From: Metallyticus violacea
Lineage: Eukaryota > Arthropoda > Insecta > Mantodea > Metallyticidae
Reading direction: 5' to 3'
Assembly (NCBI GenBank): GCA_030762175.1
Contig: CM060833.1
Coordinates: forward strand, 155,068,501 to 155,132,500
DNA: 64,000 nt
Position 1 is the first letter of the stretch, and the number at the start of each line of letters is the position of its first letter. Made by a program: the position numbers and the translations under genes. Under the pieces are notes generated by a model, which was given only the letters and a program-made list of their open reading frames with translations, was not told where the DNA came from and searched no databases. Of the stretch, positions 45,445 through 57,442 are shown in pieces.

Positions 45445-46225
45445 CTATTTTTCAATAAGATTTTCTTGCAAATACATGTTTTTTGCACCATCTAGGTAAC
45501 AGAGCCTGGACGCCGTCGCGGTAACATTGGAGATCTCTCATCTTCGTACTGTGGCTATAATTTCCTCGTCATCGTCAAATTTCCTGCCACGGATTGCATT
45601 TTTAGAGGACCGAAGAGATGAAAATCGGAAATTGCAAGTCGAGAGCTACAGGGTGGGCGAGCAAGGGCAGTTCACCAAAACTTATTGGCCCTTTCTACAT
45701 GCTATCGCGAAAAAGAAATTTGGTCACACATTTATGAAGACAAATGCACGAGAACCTCCAAAGATATTTCGCATGCAATTTGGGGTAAAATATTTCACCA
45801 TGAGCAATACATATATCTAAAGAGACCGCAAATTTACTGACTGAGGATAACTCGAAATGTTTTTCGAGGAGAAATTTTAGGGTATCACTCTATGAATTAT
45901 CGTTTGGTTTCAGGTTCGAAGTAAAGCATGCATAATTGATCTTCCGTTACAACGCTGTTCCAAAAATCACCTTCAGCGAGGAAACAAGTGCGAACAGATG
46001 ATCGACCGTTGGTTTGAGGTATCCATTTAGCACATTTATCTGGTGGACAGTTATGTTGACAGAGACATCAAGTTGAACAGCAAGTTCTTTGGTTTGTAAT
46101 TTGTCGATCGGTCGGATTACTACAGTGTGCCGTGACCCCGAGCGGGAATGATCAGTGAGCCCACCTTCACCTTCAATATTTTCGCTCTTGCTGTTGTCTC
46201 TCCATATACGATTATTAAACACCAT
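45445..46225 (-). pseudogene. Degenerate mariner transposase
   Basis: The N-terminal part (46225-45950) reads GLTDHSRSGSRHTVVIR, then IDKLQTKELAVQLDVSVN and TVHQINVLNGYLKP, a helix-turn-helix region. The middle is not recoverable. Near 45660-45590 a remnant of the third catalytic block (PCSPTL then STCNFRFSS, aspartates lost) runs into LRSSKNAIRGRKFDDDEEI. The tail AKNMYLQENLIEK precedes a stop at 45445-45447. It is a separate mariner lineage from those at 21.4 and 36/40 kb, and older by decay. Confidence 0.65.
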
Positions 46226-47435
46226 GAATGTTGATATCTCTTCAAATGATATTCAATTACTTTCTTTGTTTATAACATAGAGATTCCATATATTCTAAAA
46301 ACTAATTGTATCGCTGCCACTAAATTGAAGAAAAGTGAAGCTATATGAAGTACTGTTGGATACTGCAGCGGTATTAATAAAATAAAACAACAATGTTTTA
46401 ATTAACTGTACCAGAATGGATGGAGGGAAAGATTTTGGAAGGATTTGATTGAATGTTTTAAATTCTCAAGGTTAATGATAATTCTCCTTCTCCGATGATA
46501 TGTCCGCTGACTTATATTTTTACCACGGCTGTCGAGACTCTGCTGCTGGATACTTTTATGATAATAGGGGAAGGAGTCTTGGAGATTAAAATGTTCCGTT
46601 ATGGAAGATGACAAAATTTATCATTCTTACACTATTGTGCATAAACTATTGCACTGTTGCACATAACTAATAAACTTGTCCACTTAATACTGTTCCAAAA
46701 CTAACTACTGCTTCCCACTAATTGGACGGAACTGAGAAAGCCCTTCCACTGATATTGCCCCTGTGAATACTCTTGCAAAACTGACTGCGGGCCACAAAAT
46801 TGCGAACTAAATATATATGGTCTACGTGACTTTTTCCATGTAGAATCAACTCAAGCGGTTGGCTTCTTCCCTTAAAGAGGTTATCGGCCTGTCTTTTCAT
46901 CCCTGCAGTCGCCAAATGTTTTATGGTGCCTACCCTGTTCACAGTCTCTAACAGAATACAAACAAACTCTTTTCCACGGACGCTGCTTAAGAAAGTCCTT
47001 CAGAAAATATTGGTTTGCCATGTCCTTGCGCCTTCTTTACAAATATTGTTACAATGGCAACAAGAATTCCCAGGTCAGGTTTTATGGCTGGAGTAGCTTT
47101 CTGCAAACTTGCGAGAAAATAATATGTTACACATAACTGAACACTTGAGCAGGGAAATGACATTACACTCATGGTTATAACTAAGTTACATAAAATTATT
47201 TGCTGCAATTAGTCTAATTAATATGAGGGTGGCAGCTCTTAAATACTACCTCAATACTAAATATGAAACGCTGTATTTTTTAAAGATAAAGTGGTTGAGG
47301 AAAAATAAATATTAAAAAATATGTTGCATTACTGATCGAAGCCTATCTTACTAAATAAGGTAACTATTTATATTGAATAAAATCTTGAATTATGTTTTCA
47401 TTCTTTAATGGTATTTCCTGGATGAATGCTTCACA

Positions 47436-47440
<5 letters not shown>
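46226..47440. other. Spacer, no recognised gene
   Basis: Minus-strand ORFs at 46402-46614, 46718-46942 and 46987-47208 follow one another but match nothing I recognise and share no frame. Confidence 0.35.
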
Positions 47441-47483
<43 letters not shown>

Positions 47484-47500
47484 GTATATATTATATATAT
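47441..47500. repeat. (CT)n followed by (AT)n microsatellite
   Basis: About 13 CT units are followed by AT units, just left of the foldback structure. Confidence 0.9.
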
Positions 47501-47535
47501 GTAAAGAAAAAGAAAAATAAAGCAACACTATTAAC

Positions 47536-48025
47536 AATGTAACAAACTAACAGTAATTATAATAGTAGTAAAGGATAAAACACTAAGAAAAAATCACACT
47601 TGAGATCACTATATTTCGAACTCGTTGAGTTCATCTATGGCAAGAAGACAAGTCACGGTGATAAAAGTAAATATTGAGTATCGAACGAAACGTTATGCAT
47701 GGAAACAGATGAAACTAGAAAGGAAAGTGTGTGTGTGTGTGGGGGGGGGGGATTAATACGTAAGATTTAAACCAGGTGGTATACGCGCTTTATGTAGAAA
47801 TATAGCTGCCATTTCTCTTTCTCTGAGTAAACTTTCATTTCATTTCTAGTTTCATCTGTTTCCATGCATAACGTTACGTTCGATACTCAATATTTATTTT
47901 TATCACCTTCACTTGTCTTCTTGCCATAGAAGGACTCCACGAGTTCGAAATATAGCGATCTCAAGTGTGATTTTTTCTTAGTGTTTTATCCTTTACTACT
48001 ATTATAATTACTGTTAATTTGTTAC
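47536..48025. repeat. Foldback: ~190-bp inverted repeat arms around a ~103-bp spacer
   Basis: The left arm 47536-47728 and right arm 47832-48025 are near-exact reverse complements; for example 'gtaaaggataaaacactaag' on the left pairs with 'cttagtgttttatcctttac' on the right. The right arm's outermost bases continue after the SINE at 48328. The spacer holds (GT)n and a 10-G run. Mismatches are few, so the arms are young or kept alike by conversion. There is no ORF. A transcript through it would form a long hairpin. Confidence 0.88.
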
Positions 48026-48316
48026 TTTTTTTTTTTTTGAGTAGTGTTTAACGCCCGTTTTCACTACTGAGGCACCACAGGCGGTGGACACTGATGATAC
48101 ATGAGATGAAATGATAAATTGGGAAAGGATATTTTTTTTTTAAGGAAGGAAGCGTTCCAGGCCTAAGTTTAGGTACCTCCCCGGCATTTGCCAGTTATGA
48201 AGACTGAGGAAAACCTGGAAAAAACCCCAGTCAGGGAGGACGGTCCTGGCGGGATTCGAACCGCAGACCTCCCGCTCACGAGTCCATGCCTTAACGACCT
48301 CGGCCACCCGTGGCGG
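48026..48316 (-). mobile_element. SINE family A, full length, inserted at the foldback end
   Basis: TAATTTGTTAC at 48015-48025 and 48317-48327 is a perfect 11-bp duplication. The poly-T at the left is the SINE's A-rich tail in reverse. It lies within the right arm, so it is younger than the foldback. Confidence 0.93.
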
Positions 48317-48368
48317 TAATTTGTTACATTATATAAAGTTTCCGTTCGGCTATTCTACGTCAAAAACC

Positions 48369-48624
48369 TGTCGGTCCTAGTGGTGTAGTGGTACTTGCTT
48401 CCTAAACCTAAGATCGTGGGTTTAATCCCGGCCAGGACCGAAATAGGCGTAAAAATCCTAAGTATGACTTCCTTCGGAAGGGAAGTAAAGTCATGAGTCC
48501 CATGCCGTAGATTTTGCGTCAAAGAACCTCAAGCCTGAAAGAAGAGGCCTCTGAGCCCTGAATTGAATGGGACGCTGATGGTCTGAGATATTAAAGAGCG
48601 TCCGTAAATAAACCAAATCAACAA
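48369..48624 (+). mobile_element. SINE family B, with 14-bp target-site duplication
   Basis: CTACGTCAAAAACC at 48355-48368 and CTACGTCAGAAACC at 48625-48638, one mismatch. The body carries small deletions relative to the others (missing 'gatggattttttcg' and 'aaatttgtcggccg'). It sits 52 bp from a family A SINE. Confidence 0.9.
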
Positions 48625-48638
48625 CTACGTCAGAAACC

Positions 48639-49050
48639 AAAGCAAATTAATCTCTTTTAAAGTTTGTAGATATTACCACCTCTGCTTTCTGTTACTTTCT
48701 TTGGTTTATTCTTAATGAATTGATGCGAAAAATGTTGTTCAATGCTAAAATTCTATTGTCTTAATTTTTCTTCCCTTCTCAGATTAACAGGGCATCATAT
48801 ACGTGTAAATGTTTTTGTAGTACATTTTGATAATAATATACCATATGATTTAAAATTATTTTTGAATCTTTGATTTTTCCCGCAATATTTACAATACAAA
48901 AATTCGGCACTATGCAAAAGATAAAGTTTTGGGGTATATTCACGATTCCTAAAACATAAAAATAAGTTATAAATGTGTTTGTAGATATTATTTTTAAAAA
49001 ATTGTGTGCCTTTGAATTTCGATGTGCAACTTGAAAAGGGTTTAGCTGTA
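48639..49050. other. AT-rich spacer
   Basis: Nothing recognised. Confidence 0.5.
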
Positions 49051-49425
49051 GTAAGGAGCTACTGTATAATATCTCATGGCCAGAGTCGTCATACTAAAAA
49101 GTCTAAATTTAAAGCTTTATGAGTACCTAGTAATTGCATAATCATTTAGCAACAAATTGACACGCGTCATGAATACTTCAATCAATCACGCCGATATCAC
49201 GAGAAAAGAACTGGGCAAGAAAACTTGACGATATACACTGTAGTGTGTCAATGATCAGGCACATACTGTGGTAAGGAACTACAACGTCTGATGGCAAGAG
49301 TCTTCATATAAAGAATACTAAATTTAAAGTTTTATGAGTTAGTGACTTGAACGAATTGACAGGCTGAGAGCTTCAACCACTCACGCCGATATTACGAGAA
49401 AATAAACTAGACGAGAAAACTAGTT
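49051..49425. repeat. Diverged tandem duplication (~200 bp units)
   Basis: Unit 1 (about 49051-49230) and unit 2 (about 49268-49425) share 'taaggarctac', 'agagtcktcata', 'ctaaatttaaagytttatga', 'cacgccgatatyacgagaaaa' and 'gaaaact', in the same order. No ORF. Confidence 0.7.
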
Positions 49426-51290
49426 TGTCTGTGGCTAGGCAAAATGTGTAAATTATGGCTGAAGAAATTACTCAAGAGATGGAGAAAAATCAGCTTCTCA
49501 GTACTGGTCTGGCATTTAGGAGAAGGACGGAAGCAAGCAAAGAAAGGAAGTGATAATCCAGAAGGGAATCCTCTTTGCCAAGTAACTAACCAGAGAGCTG
49601 CGCAACGAATTTACTGACTGAAAAATCGCCCAATTAACTTCTGCATTCGTGTGTGCAAGATCCATGGAAACTCAGGATGGGGTAGAATAAGTAAGTAGGG
49701 GAGTTTGTTTTCAAAAGTTGTGTATAACCTTTTTATCATAAAACTTTATGTCTAAGGTTTATATGTAAGAACATGAATAATTACCAACTTTAACTTAATA
49801 AATATTTGCTTTAAAACTTATGAAAACTTCACAAGACAACTTTAAATAGTTTATAGACTGTAATTGAATGTCTGTGAGATAACCGGGACACGAAGTGATC
49901 TATCTAACATTCCAAAGTGGGATGTTTGAGATAAATGAAACAGGAGGGAAATTCATCAACCTCCCATCTTCTGACCGGACCAGTAATTGATGCGCATTTT
50001 GACCACTGGTATATTTCTATCGAAAGGCCACCGACTTATGTGCACAATGCTTTATAACAACTTGGCACTAACCGGTCTGTGATTGTGATTCATCGTACAA
50101 TGATGTTATTTGAGTTACAGCCTGCTTGAGAGCGGATGCTCACTGGGGAAGTGCAGGCGCTGCAGCCGAAAAAGGGAGACAGAATCACCGAGCGTAAAGT
50201 TAATGATTTATTTTAGGATTTACATTTTACTGAAAATGTAAAATTATACTGTATATTTTAAAAATGATATCAATATGCACTAACCAGTATTGTAAGAAAT
50301 GCTGAAAATGATGCTCCTCAACGGCAATGAATTGTTGGCATCTGCATAGGAAATTCCTGTATATTATTTAACGTTTCTTCCTTAAGAACACAGTAGTTCG
50401 AACTTCTTTTCGGGTCACTGAGAGATCTTATTGCTTTTAACTGTAATTTAAAAGGTAACTAAAGGTTATCGTCATTTCTATTGCATAAACATAACCGTAG
50501 ACTTGATAACTTGAGTTATCAATAACCCTCGAACCTATGGCAACCTCGCGAATCAATAGAGAAATTCGTGTTTAGAGCGAGTTGATGTTCAACTGTTTAA
50601 TATGAGAAAATCAATAAATAATTATTCAATTTTTCAGCCTCGTTTTCAAACATAGATAAGGAAAAGTCAAAGCAAATGCGAACGGCAAATGCAAACCTGA
50701 AAAGGATATTATTATTGATCTAGTGATAAAATATACGGAAATAATTGAAAATAAAATAAAAAAAACAGACTGGATCTCAAATAAAAAATGAAGAACGTTT
50801 CTGGGGAAGAAATGCCAAAGGGTATAATTCTATTCTTAAGGTTTCTGCATTAATATCCCCATGTGTGTGTATCTATAGCACCTAAAACTTCAAGAAAATG
50901 GTGAATGTTATAGAAGTCTAGAATCACTTTTCTTACATCGCCCTCTTCGGTTGGTATTTTAATGAACTAACGCCTAAGGGCTGCAATTGGTGTAGGAACT
51001 TTATAGACGATTCTACTGGCCATTCACTTTAATATATCTCCATCTCATCAATATCTCCATCTCATTCGCATGAAACCTTAAGGTTATTAGTACCATGAAC
51101 ATGGAATTCAAAGCATGATTTTGCTTAGTTTGTGATTATAATCGGAGATATAACATCTTTTGCTAAGCGAAATCACATTTTGAATTCTCATTTGAATTTT
51201 TTCTTTCTCATGAAATACACGAGGAGAACAGTGAAAATCACCATAGATGAATTGTAGAAATAATTAGAAATTTTTACAATATACCATTCA
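49426..51290. other. Spacer with a 29-bp word repeated at 51294
   Basis: No gene was recognised. The segment 49871-49899 recurs with two mismatches at 51294-51322. Confidence 0.45.
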
Positions 51291-51317
51291 AAATCTGTGA
51301 GATAACCGAAACACGAA

Positions 51318-52170
51318 GTGATATGTAATATAGATTTAGTACTAAGAATTTTATGTAAATTGATTTTGGGAGCTCTCAACAATACTGCAAATGCAGGAAC
51401 TTTGATAGAGTCAGAAAAGGTTAAGTGTGAGAGGGTTAATGGTGGAAAAAGTATTGAAATACTTATTTGGGGTTCAAGACATTGTGAAAATATGCCTTAA
51501 ATATCAAGAACAACAACACCTGATTGAAGAAATAAGAGAACATTATTTAGAAACGGGTTAGGATACTTTTAAATTACAGTTGGATATTTTAAAAAAGGTT
51601 GTTGGAGGGAAGTGAGATCAAGAATGGAAGACATGGATAGACAAATTTTATTTGCCCAGATTAGGGAGAAAGCATACTACAAAGAATTACATTTTAATCT
51701 CGAAAAGGAGAAGTGCGTTTGAATTTGCAAGAAAAATGAAAGATAAGGGATAACCAGGTTTCGATTAGGTGTATGGAAATTAAGGGGAATGAGGGGAGAT
51801 ATTATTCCATAAATGTGTCTCATCTGTGGGGAGAAGGAAGATGACCTTCATAATTATCTTCCAATATAAAGCCACAAATGGTTAAAGGGAAAGCTTAATT
51901 AGTAAGGAATGGTTACTGAGGAATAAGGAAATTGTAAGGAGAAATATTTTTGAAGATCGTGTGCAGATACCTAAATTAGGGGGAATTTTTATAGAACATA
52001 AAAATGAAATAGATAAACATATAATTTAGATAAATATTAGATGATAAAGAATATCTATATAATATTGACCTTTTGGAGATTGAATTAGTTATGGCTCTAG
52101 CCAACTAACCAGAGTTAAGGCCACCTCTGGCCATGTGTGTACTTAGCACTTTAATAAATAATAAATAAAA
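51318..52170 (+). pseudogene. Non-LTR retrotransposon 3' end (ORF2 C-terminus and 3' UTR)
   Basis: Frames with several stops read LCKLILGALNNTANAGTLIE, then MEDMDRQILFAQIREKAYY, then FRLGVWKLRGMRGDIIP, then CLICGEKEDDLHNYL, the C-x2-C...H zinc knuckle. The 3' UTR contains a small hairpin (ggccacctctggcc) and ends in AATAAA-like repeats at 52154-52170, a usual LINE 3' end. The reverse transcriptase core is missing through 5' truncation. Related to the fragment at 5.3-6.3 kb. Confidence 0.7.
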
Positions 52171-53534
52171 CGTATTGTTAAGTATAGGCAGCTAGCGGAA
52201 ATAAGAACTCTGTTTCAAGAATTGCTCAAGGCTTTCGCGAGTTCGAGAATATCTGGAAGTTATCGAAACAAACACCAGAGTATTTAATTCATATCGCTGA
52301 ATTTCATAAATTCAAACTTGTGTCTGTTTAAAATATTTTAATCCAACATTTTAAACATGCACTACTGCAGAAAACACGACCTACAAAAATTATATTTGGC
52401 TTTAATTCTTTAGCTCTGAAAATAAAATCACTTTATTTTTATTTACTAATCGTTGCAGTCCACCGAACGAGAGCTTAAATTTCCGCTCTGCTATGAATCA
52501 ATCAAAATAAATTTAGCAAACACGCGTGAGATATAACAGTAGCAGGTTTTCAGTGAGCGTGTTGTACTCCAGTTTCTGAAACCGAGTTATTTTATTTGTT
52601 TAATAGGAGTAAAATGAAGAGAAAATTTGCTTATCTCAAGGCAAAGTCAGGCTCTTTATTTCCAGTTATTGATCATCCAAGCGGATGGTCAATAACTATT
52701 TAGCTAACGTTAGATTTACGTGAAACAGGCTATGCTGGTTTTATGTTGAATTGTTGGATCCCGCCAGCATACGACATAAATCTACTTGAAGAGGAAAGAA
52801 AACAAAAGGAAGGTAGAAAAAGCTGAAAGACGCGCCGGCGTCGCCAACCACCCACATAGCACTGTCCTTCTACCGCGACCCACTCACAGAACATGCTGAA
52901 TCGTAATGCACTGCACAAAGTTCTTCTGTTCTGTAGAACAGAGAGAGGTAACAGAGCTAGCCAGAGGCTCGGAAATAAGCGGTACTCCCTTTGACACTAG
53001 CAGAAGGACTGTTTCAGCCTTCGTGTCCCTTCCTGGGTAAGGTAGAGGACGCTCATTGCAAATGTTCAGTTTTAGAGAATGGGGCTCTAATCGATTAGAG
53101 CCCCTAAGAGACATTCTTTAATACAGCAATGCGGAGTTAAAGTACAGGTTTGCAACTCGTATTATTTCATTTCTCAGTGACAGACGAACAGTGGTTGCTC
53201 TTGAAGGTTCAAGGTCAATTGCATTCCAATACCAATCTCCCTTCATGCGGCTGCGCAGTCTCGTTATTTACTTGCCACGCTTGTATTATACCAAGGGTGG
53301 GACGCTGAACAAAACCCGAGTTATATTATGCCTGAAAATCGCAACAGCAAAGAATTCTAATGCGTTATCGTTCGATGGCACACACAAAAAATGGTAGAAG
53401 AGCTAGGAACGGTGCATGCGTTTGGAAGAGGACCACTTTTTTAGTTCGGGAAATTTTGGATACCATCTCTTATTATGCAGAATGCGTACAACGTGAATCA
53501 GTCAAGAAGTTTATGTTTCTTGTCAACTGTTCTG
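52171..53534. other. Spacer; GC-richer from 52790
   Basis: 52790-53110 is GC-richer with open frames on the minus strand (52730-53114 in two frames). No family recognised. It ends at a perfect palindrome. Confidence 0.4.
53081..53104. repeat. Perfect 24-bp palindrome
   Basis: GGGGCTCTAATC at 53081-53092 is followed directly by its exact reverse complement to 53104, with no spacer. Confidence 0.9.
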
Positions 53535-53544
53535 ACTCCATTTG

Positions 53545-53814
53545 CTTCTAAACCCAACGTCGCGGGTTCAAACCCGGCCAGGATCGATGGATTTTTTTCG
53601 GGCGTAAAAATCATAAGTTTGGCTTCCTTCGGAAGGGAAGTAAAGCCGTGGGTCCCGTGTCATACATTTACGGCACGAAAAAGAACCTCAAGCCTGAAAG
53701 AAGAGGCCTCTGAGCAGCAAAATTTGTCGGCCGTTTCACGCCCTCATTTGAATGGGACGCTGATGACCTGAAATGTTAAAGAGCGTCCTTAAATAAAACG
53801 AATCAAAAAAAAAA
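53545..53814 (+). mobile_element. SINE family B, 5'-truncated, with 10-bp target-site duplication
   Basis: ACTCCATTTG at 53535-53544 and 53815-53824. It begins within the anticodon arm of the tRNA-like head ('cttctaaacccaacg') and keeps the B box 'ggttcaaaccc'. Confidence 0.92.
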
Positions 53815-53824
53815 ACTCCATTTG

Positions 53825-55624
53825 AGACGTATCGCTCTGCATTATCATACAGAGCTCGTGTCAGTGAAAAGCTTCAGTATGAAAAATATTAGTTAATAGT
53901 ATGATCTGGAAAAAACAGAGTTAATTGCTCTCTTATATTGTTTTGAATTAAAGTACACAAGGTACATTTTTTGTCAGTAGGATAGTAGAGACAAAAAAGA
54001 ACCACTGTATAACAAAAGCATTAGTCGCTTGTTCCTAGTCCTACAAATATACGAAATATTCTGTTAGTCAACTCTAAATCAAACATAATCGATTTAATAA
54101 TTACATCTTAATAAACATTTTCTAAGGTAATGTAAAATTCAAAGAAAATATTTTGATCCATGATGAAAAAGAATGCAAGATAAAACATTTCACAATGTAT
54201 AAACAAATAAAACAAATTGGTATTTGTAGAAATTTGGCTCAGGGTATATTTGGGGTAGGGAAGATTCAAGATCTGAAAGTTTTCGGGATATAATATTTCG
54301 GGGAAATCATATAAAGCTACGGAATGTAAAATTCCGTTTTTTTTTTGTTCACAACAGTCTTTTTAGAACATCTTGGGGCTATCGGCGAATGCATTCATTA
54401 AATATATGAAAAAATAAATGAAAAGGTATTAAAAACGCGATGGTGCTGGCGACTGTTCCTGAATAATCAAGAGAGAAGTTTTACAAACAAATTATGACAG
54501 GAAATATTAGTTCTAACTTTCTAGGTAAGAATAACACTGCACACAGGAAATTATAACTACAGAAGAGAAAGAAAAAGGACTGAAAGACAATGAATTTTGG
54601 CTTTTAGAAACATAACTTTTGTGCGTGTGACAAAAGTAAAGATTAGTTTGTTACCTGTGTTAAGAAACAATCTCTGAAATAAAAATAATTGTATAAAAAA
54701 TTCACCACATACATAAGCAGATCTATAAATTCATTCCTCCGCCCGTACCCTCCTTTTCAAGTAGACTATGTTTCATATAAATATTATGTTTCATTGAAGC
54801 AGAGGCTAGGAAAATTTCAATGCTGTCCATAATTGAATTTTATGAATAATTAAGCACAAATTAACTGACGAACTTCTCGCTCTCATAGAACCGTTTGTCT
54901 AGGTAATTTCCTCGTTAGAAAAGAAGAGAATATTCAACAAAAATCCTATCTTTAGTCCTGATAATGTATAGCACAAGCACAAGACAAACAGGCTATATAC
55001 CAATTCACTGATCGTTATAATTTTTTCACTCAGAAAAGGCGAGTAAAGGTCAGGGAATCATCCTCTAAATACATCCCATCCCTTCTGTCAGTGCTGACCA
55101 TTTGCACATTCCCTCCCCCTCTCTACCAAATGACGAATCCCCTCTTATTCATGGCATCTAATATTTATTCAATTCGCGGTATTTTTGGTCTTATTATTTT
55201 TCTTCCTCTTATTCAAATTATACATTTTTTTCCTACTTCATTCTTCCACCTTTATCAGATGTTCAATTTATTTCAGTCTTATTTGATCTGGGCTCTCTAA
55301 CACATTACCTTCCCTTCTGCATTAATTGTTCCTCTAAGTTCTTAACCTCTTACATGGTCACGCCTTGGAATACTCCCCTTCCTCTTAAATAATCCATTTT
55401 AATGGTCCAAGTGCTTTATATATAACCAGCTTTTCATCTTCACAAGACAGAGAATCAGCTAATATTCCCACTATGGTGTTATACAATAAGCGGAGAGCTA
55501 GCCCTTGTAAATAAATCCAAACTTGGAAAACCGGGTAGTTTTTTTGTTTTTCTTCCCTAGTCTTGGACAATTCTCTGTCTCACTAGTAGTACCTGATAGT
55601 CCGTAGGGGGTACTTCATTTCCAT
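53825..55624. other. AT-rich spacer
   Basis: No gene recognised. 55080-55320 is pyrimidine-rich. Confidence 0.45.
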
Positions 55625-55800
55625 TCTACTATATCAAGGCCTCGGGTATGCTTGATACTTTCATGAGGGGAGGTTCCGGGTTCAAATCCCGGCCTGAGCT
55701 TTTTCGTGATTTTCTCTGATCACTTAGCAATCCTTGGATGAATGTTTAACTTTCCAATGTCTGTTTCATCTCATTTCATTCCATAATACCAGTTATAGGT
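55625..55800 (+). mobile_element. Third tRNA-derived SINE-like repeat (family C), diverged
   Basis: A strong B-box context 'ccgggttcaaatcccggcc' at 55677-55695 is preceded by 'aaggcctcgggtatgc', and followed by a body 'gattttctctgatcactta' and a 'ctcatttcattcc' tail. The A box is eroded. It is unrelated to families A and B by sequence. A single copy was seen in this window, so its repeat nature is inferred from its structure. Confidence 0.5.
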
Positions 55801-56103
55801 CGGGTTGGTCCCGTGTGGTGTGGCGGTGGCTTGCGTTCAGGAGAAAGTGTTTGTCTTAGTGCCTGGGGGCCTCCTAGAGAAGCCATGGGACACTTGGAGT
55901 GATATTTGGGTGGTACTGGGGTGGTTCTCGTGGATCTGCTTGCGTCTGGGATTTACCATCTATGGAAATGTTAGAGAGCCCGCCTACTTCCGTGCAGCGC
56001 CACCTCGGGATCTGCCGCCAGATGCATCCTCCTTTACATACGGGGCATATGTAGAAGAGGCCCATCAGCTTGGGTGCGGTCAAAATCCTTCATTTTTACC
56101 TTA
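55801..56103. other. Isolated GC-rich patch with ORFs on both strands
   Basis: A plus ORF at 55805-56104 (99 codons) and a minus ORF at 55874-56083 overlap. The minus product has CPVCKGGC, which might suggest a metal site, but neither matches a family I recognise. The patch is markedly richer in G+C than its surroundings and directly follows the family C SINE, so it may be the rest of that repeat. Confidence 0.3.
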
Positions 56104-57440
56104 ACCCTTATACAGCCCATATCTCTAATCGACCATCTAAACGCGCTTTCTTTAGGGGGCTCTCCTGAAGGGCTTATGAACGCTTCCACACAGTGTTCTT
56201 CGATGTTGAGTTAGGCCTAAAACTCGGAATTCTTGTGGAATTTATTTCTGTATATACCTACATTAAAGCCATAGGAGGGTCTGGCTGTATACACGCTCAA
56301 GGCTGGCTCGCCGTTGTCGGATCGGTATTTCATGAGCCACCTGGAATTTAAGCTCTACAGATCTAAGTGTACTATTTTGAGACTGCGGATAATTTCAGAC
56401 AGTTATATGTTGCATTTGTGTTTTTTCCTGCTCTCCTCTCTGACATACCCACACACTCCCCTCCATGATATTGGTTTCCAGGGAAATTGAAAAGAGTCCG
56501 GCTAGGTGAAAGAACATAACATAATCATCCTGTTGCCCAACCTTCTTTTTCTTTTCCGAAAACCGATCACAAATGCCACAAAGTTTCCTAATATTAGAGT
56601 TTGTGGGGAACAATAAATTTGATTGTTGATCTAAGTTTGTCTCGAGAAAATACAAATAAAGCTCAATTTCGGGATCGTATTAGAGAGGGAGGAAAAGAGA
56701 GAGAGTTAATTTTAGCAGAACGTCTTACTAACTTAAACAGCTTTAATATTTAAATTCAAAAAGTGTATCAAGCAGCATTTGTATTGTGAAACTGAAAATG
56801 TTGTTTCCATTGTATGATGAAATGGGTTCACTTGAAGCCAGAAAATAGTCCGCGGAAATTAATGGCTTGACGCCTTAACCTAGCTATACGAGAGAGAGAG
56901 AGAGAGGGGGGACTTTTAAGCTAGATGGCGTTATTGATTGTGCTTACTGAAGTGAGATGATTCATCATAACAAGAAGTTGCAATGGAAACTTTAACTTAC
57001 TAAAAGGACCTATAGTACGTAGACTTAAAAGAAAACTTGAAGTTTATTGAAATCCTATATTGTTATGTCTATCAGCCGAGAACTTTCTCAACCTGATATA
57101 AATGGTCCATCAGTGCCTTATCATTTTGAGATAGGCAACACTTCAAACTCCTGAAGTCAATTAGGTCAATAAATGCTGGCCACACAAATCCAACCAACGG
57201 TTTAAACGACAACGGAACTTAACCACGACCGGCTATATTCACCAAACCCCAACGCCAAAAAAAAAGTTAACATATCAGACTATTATTTTGCTCTGATCAG
57301 ATGTAGGAAGAGGCCCATAAGACACTGACCAAATAACCGAAATAAACAAATTAAAAGAAATAAAATTAAAATAAAGCAAAACATATAAATGAATTCACGA
57401 TTTCGTAAAATAAAAATAAAGAAATAGAAATAGAAAAAAA
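56104..57440. other. Spacer
   Basis: A (GA)n tract lies at about 56891-56907. No gene recognised. Confidence 0.45.
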
Positions 57441-57442
57441 AA

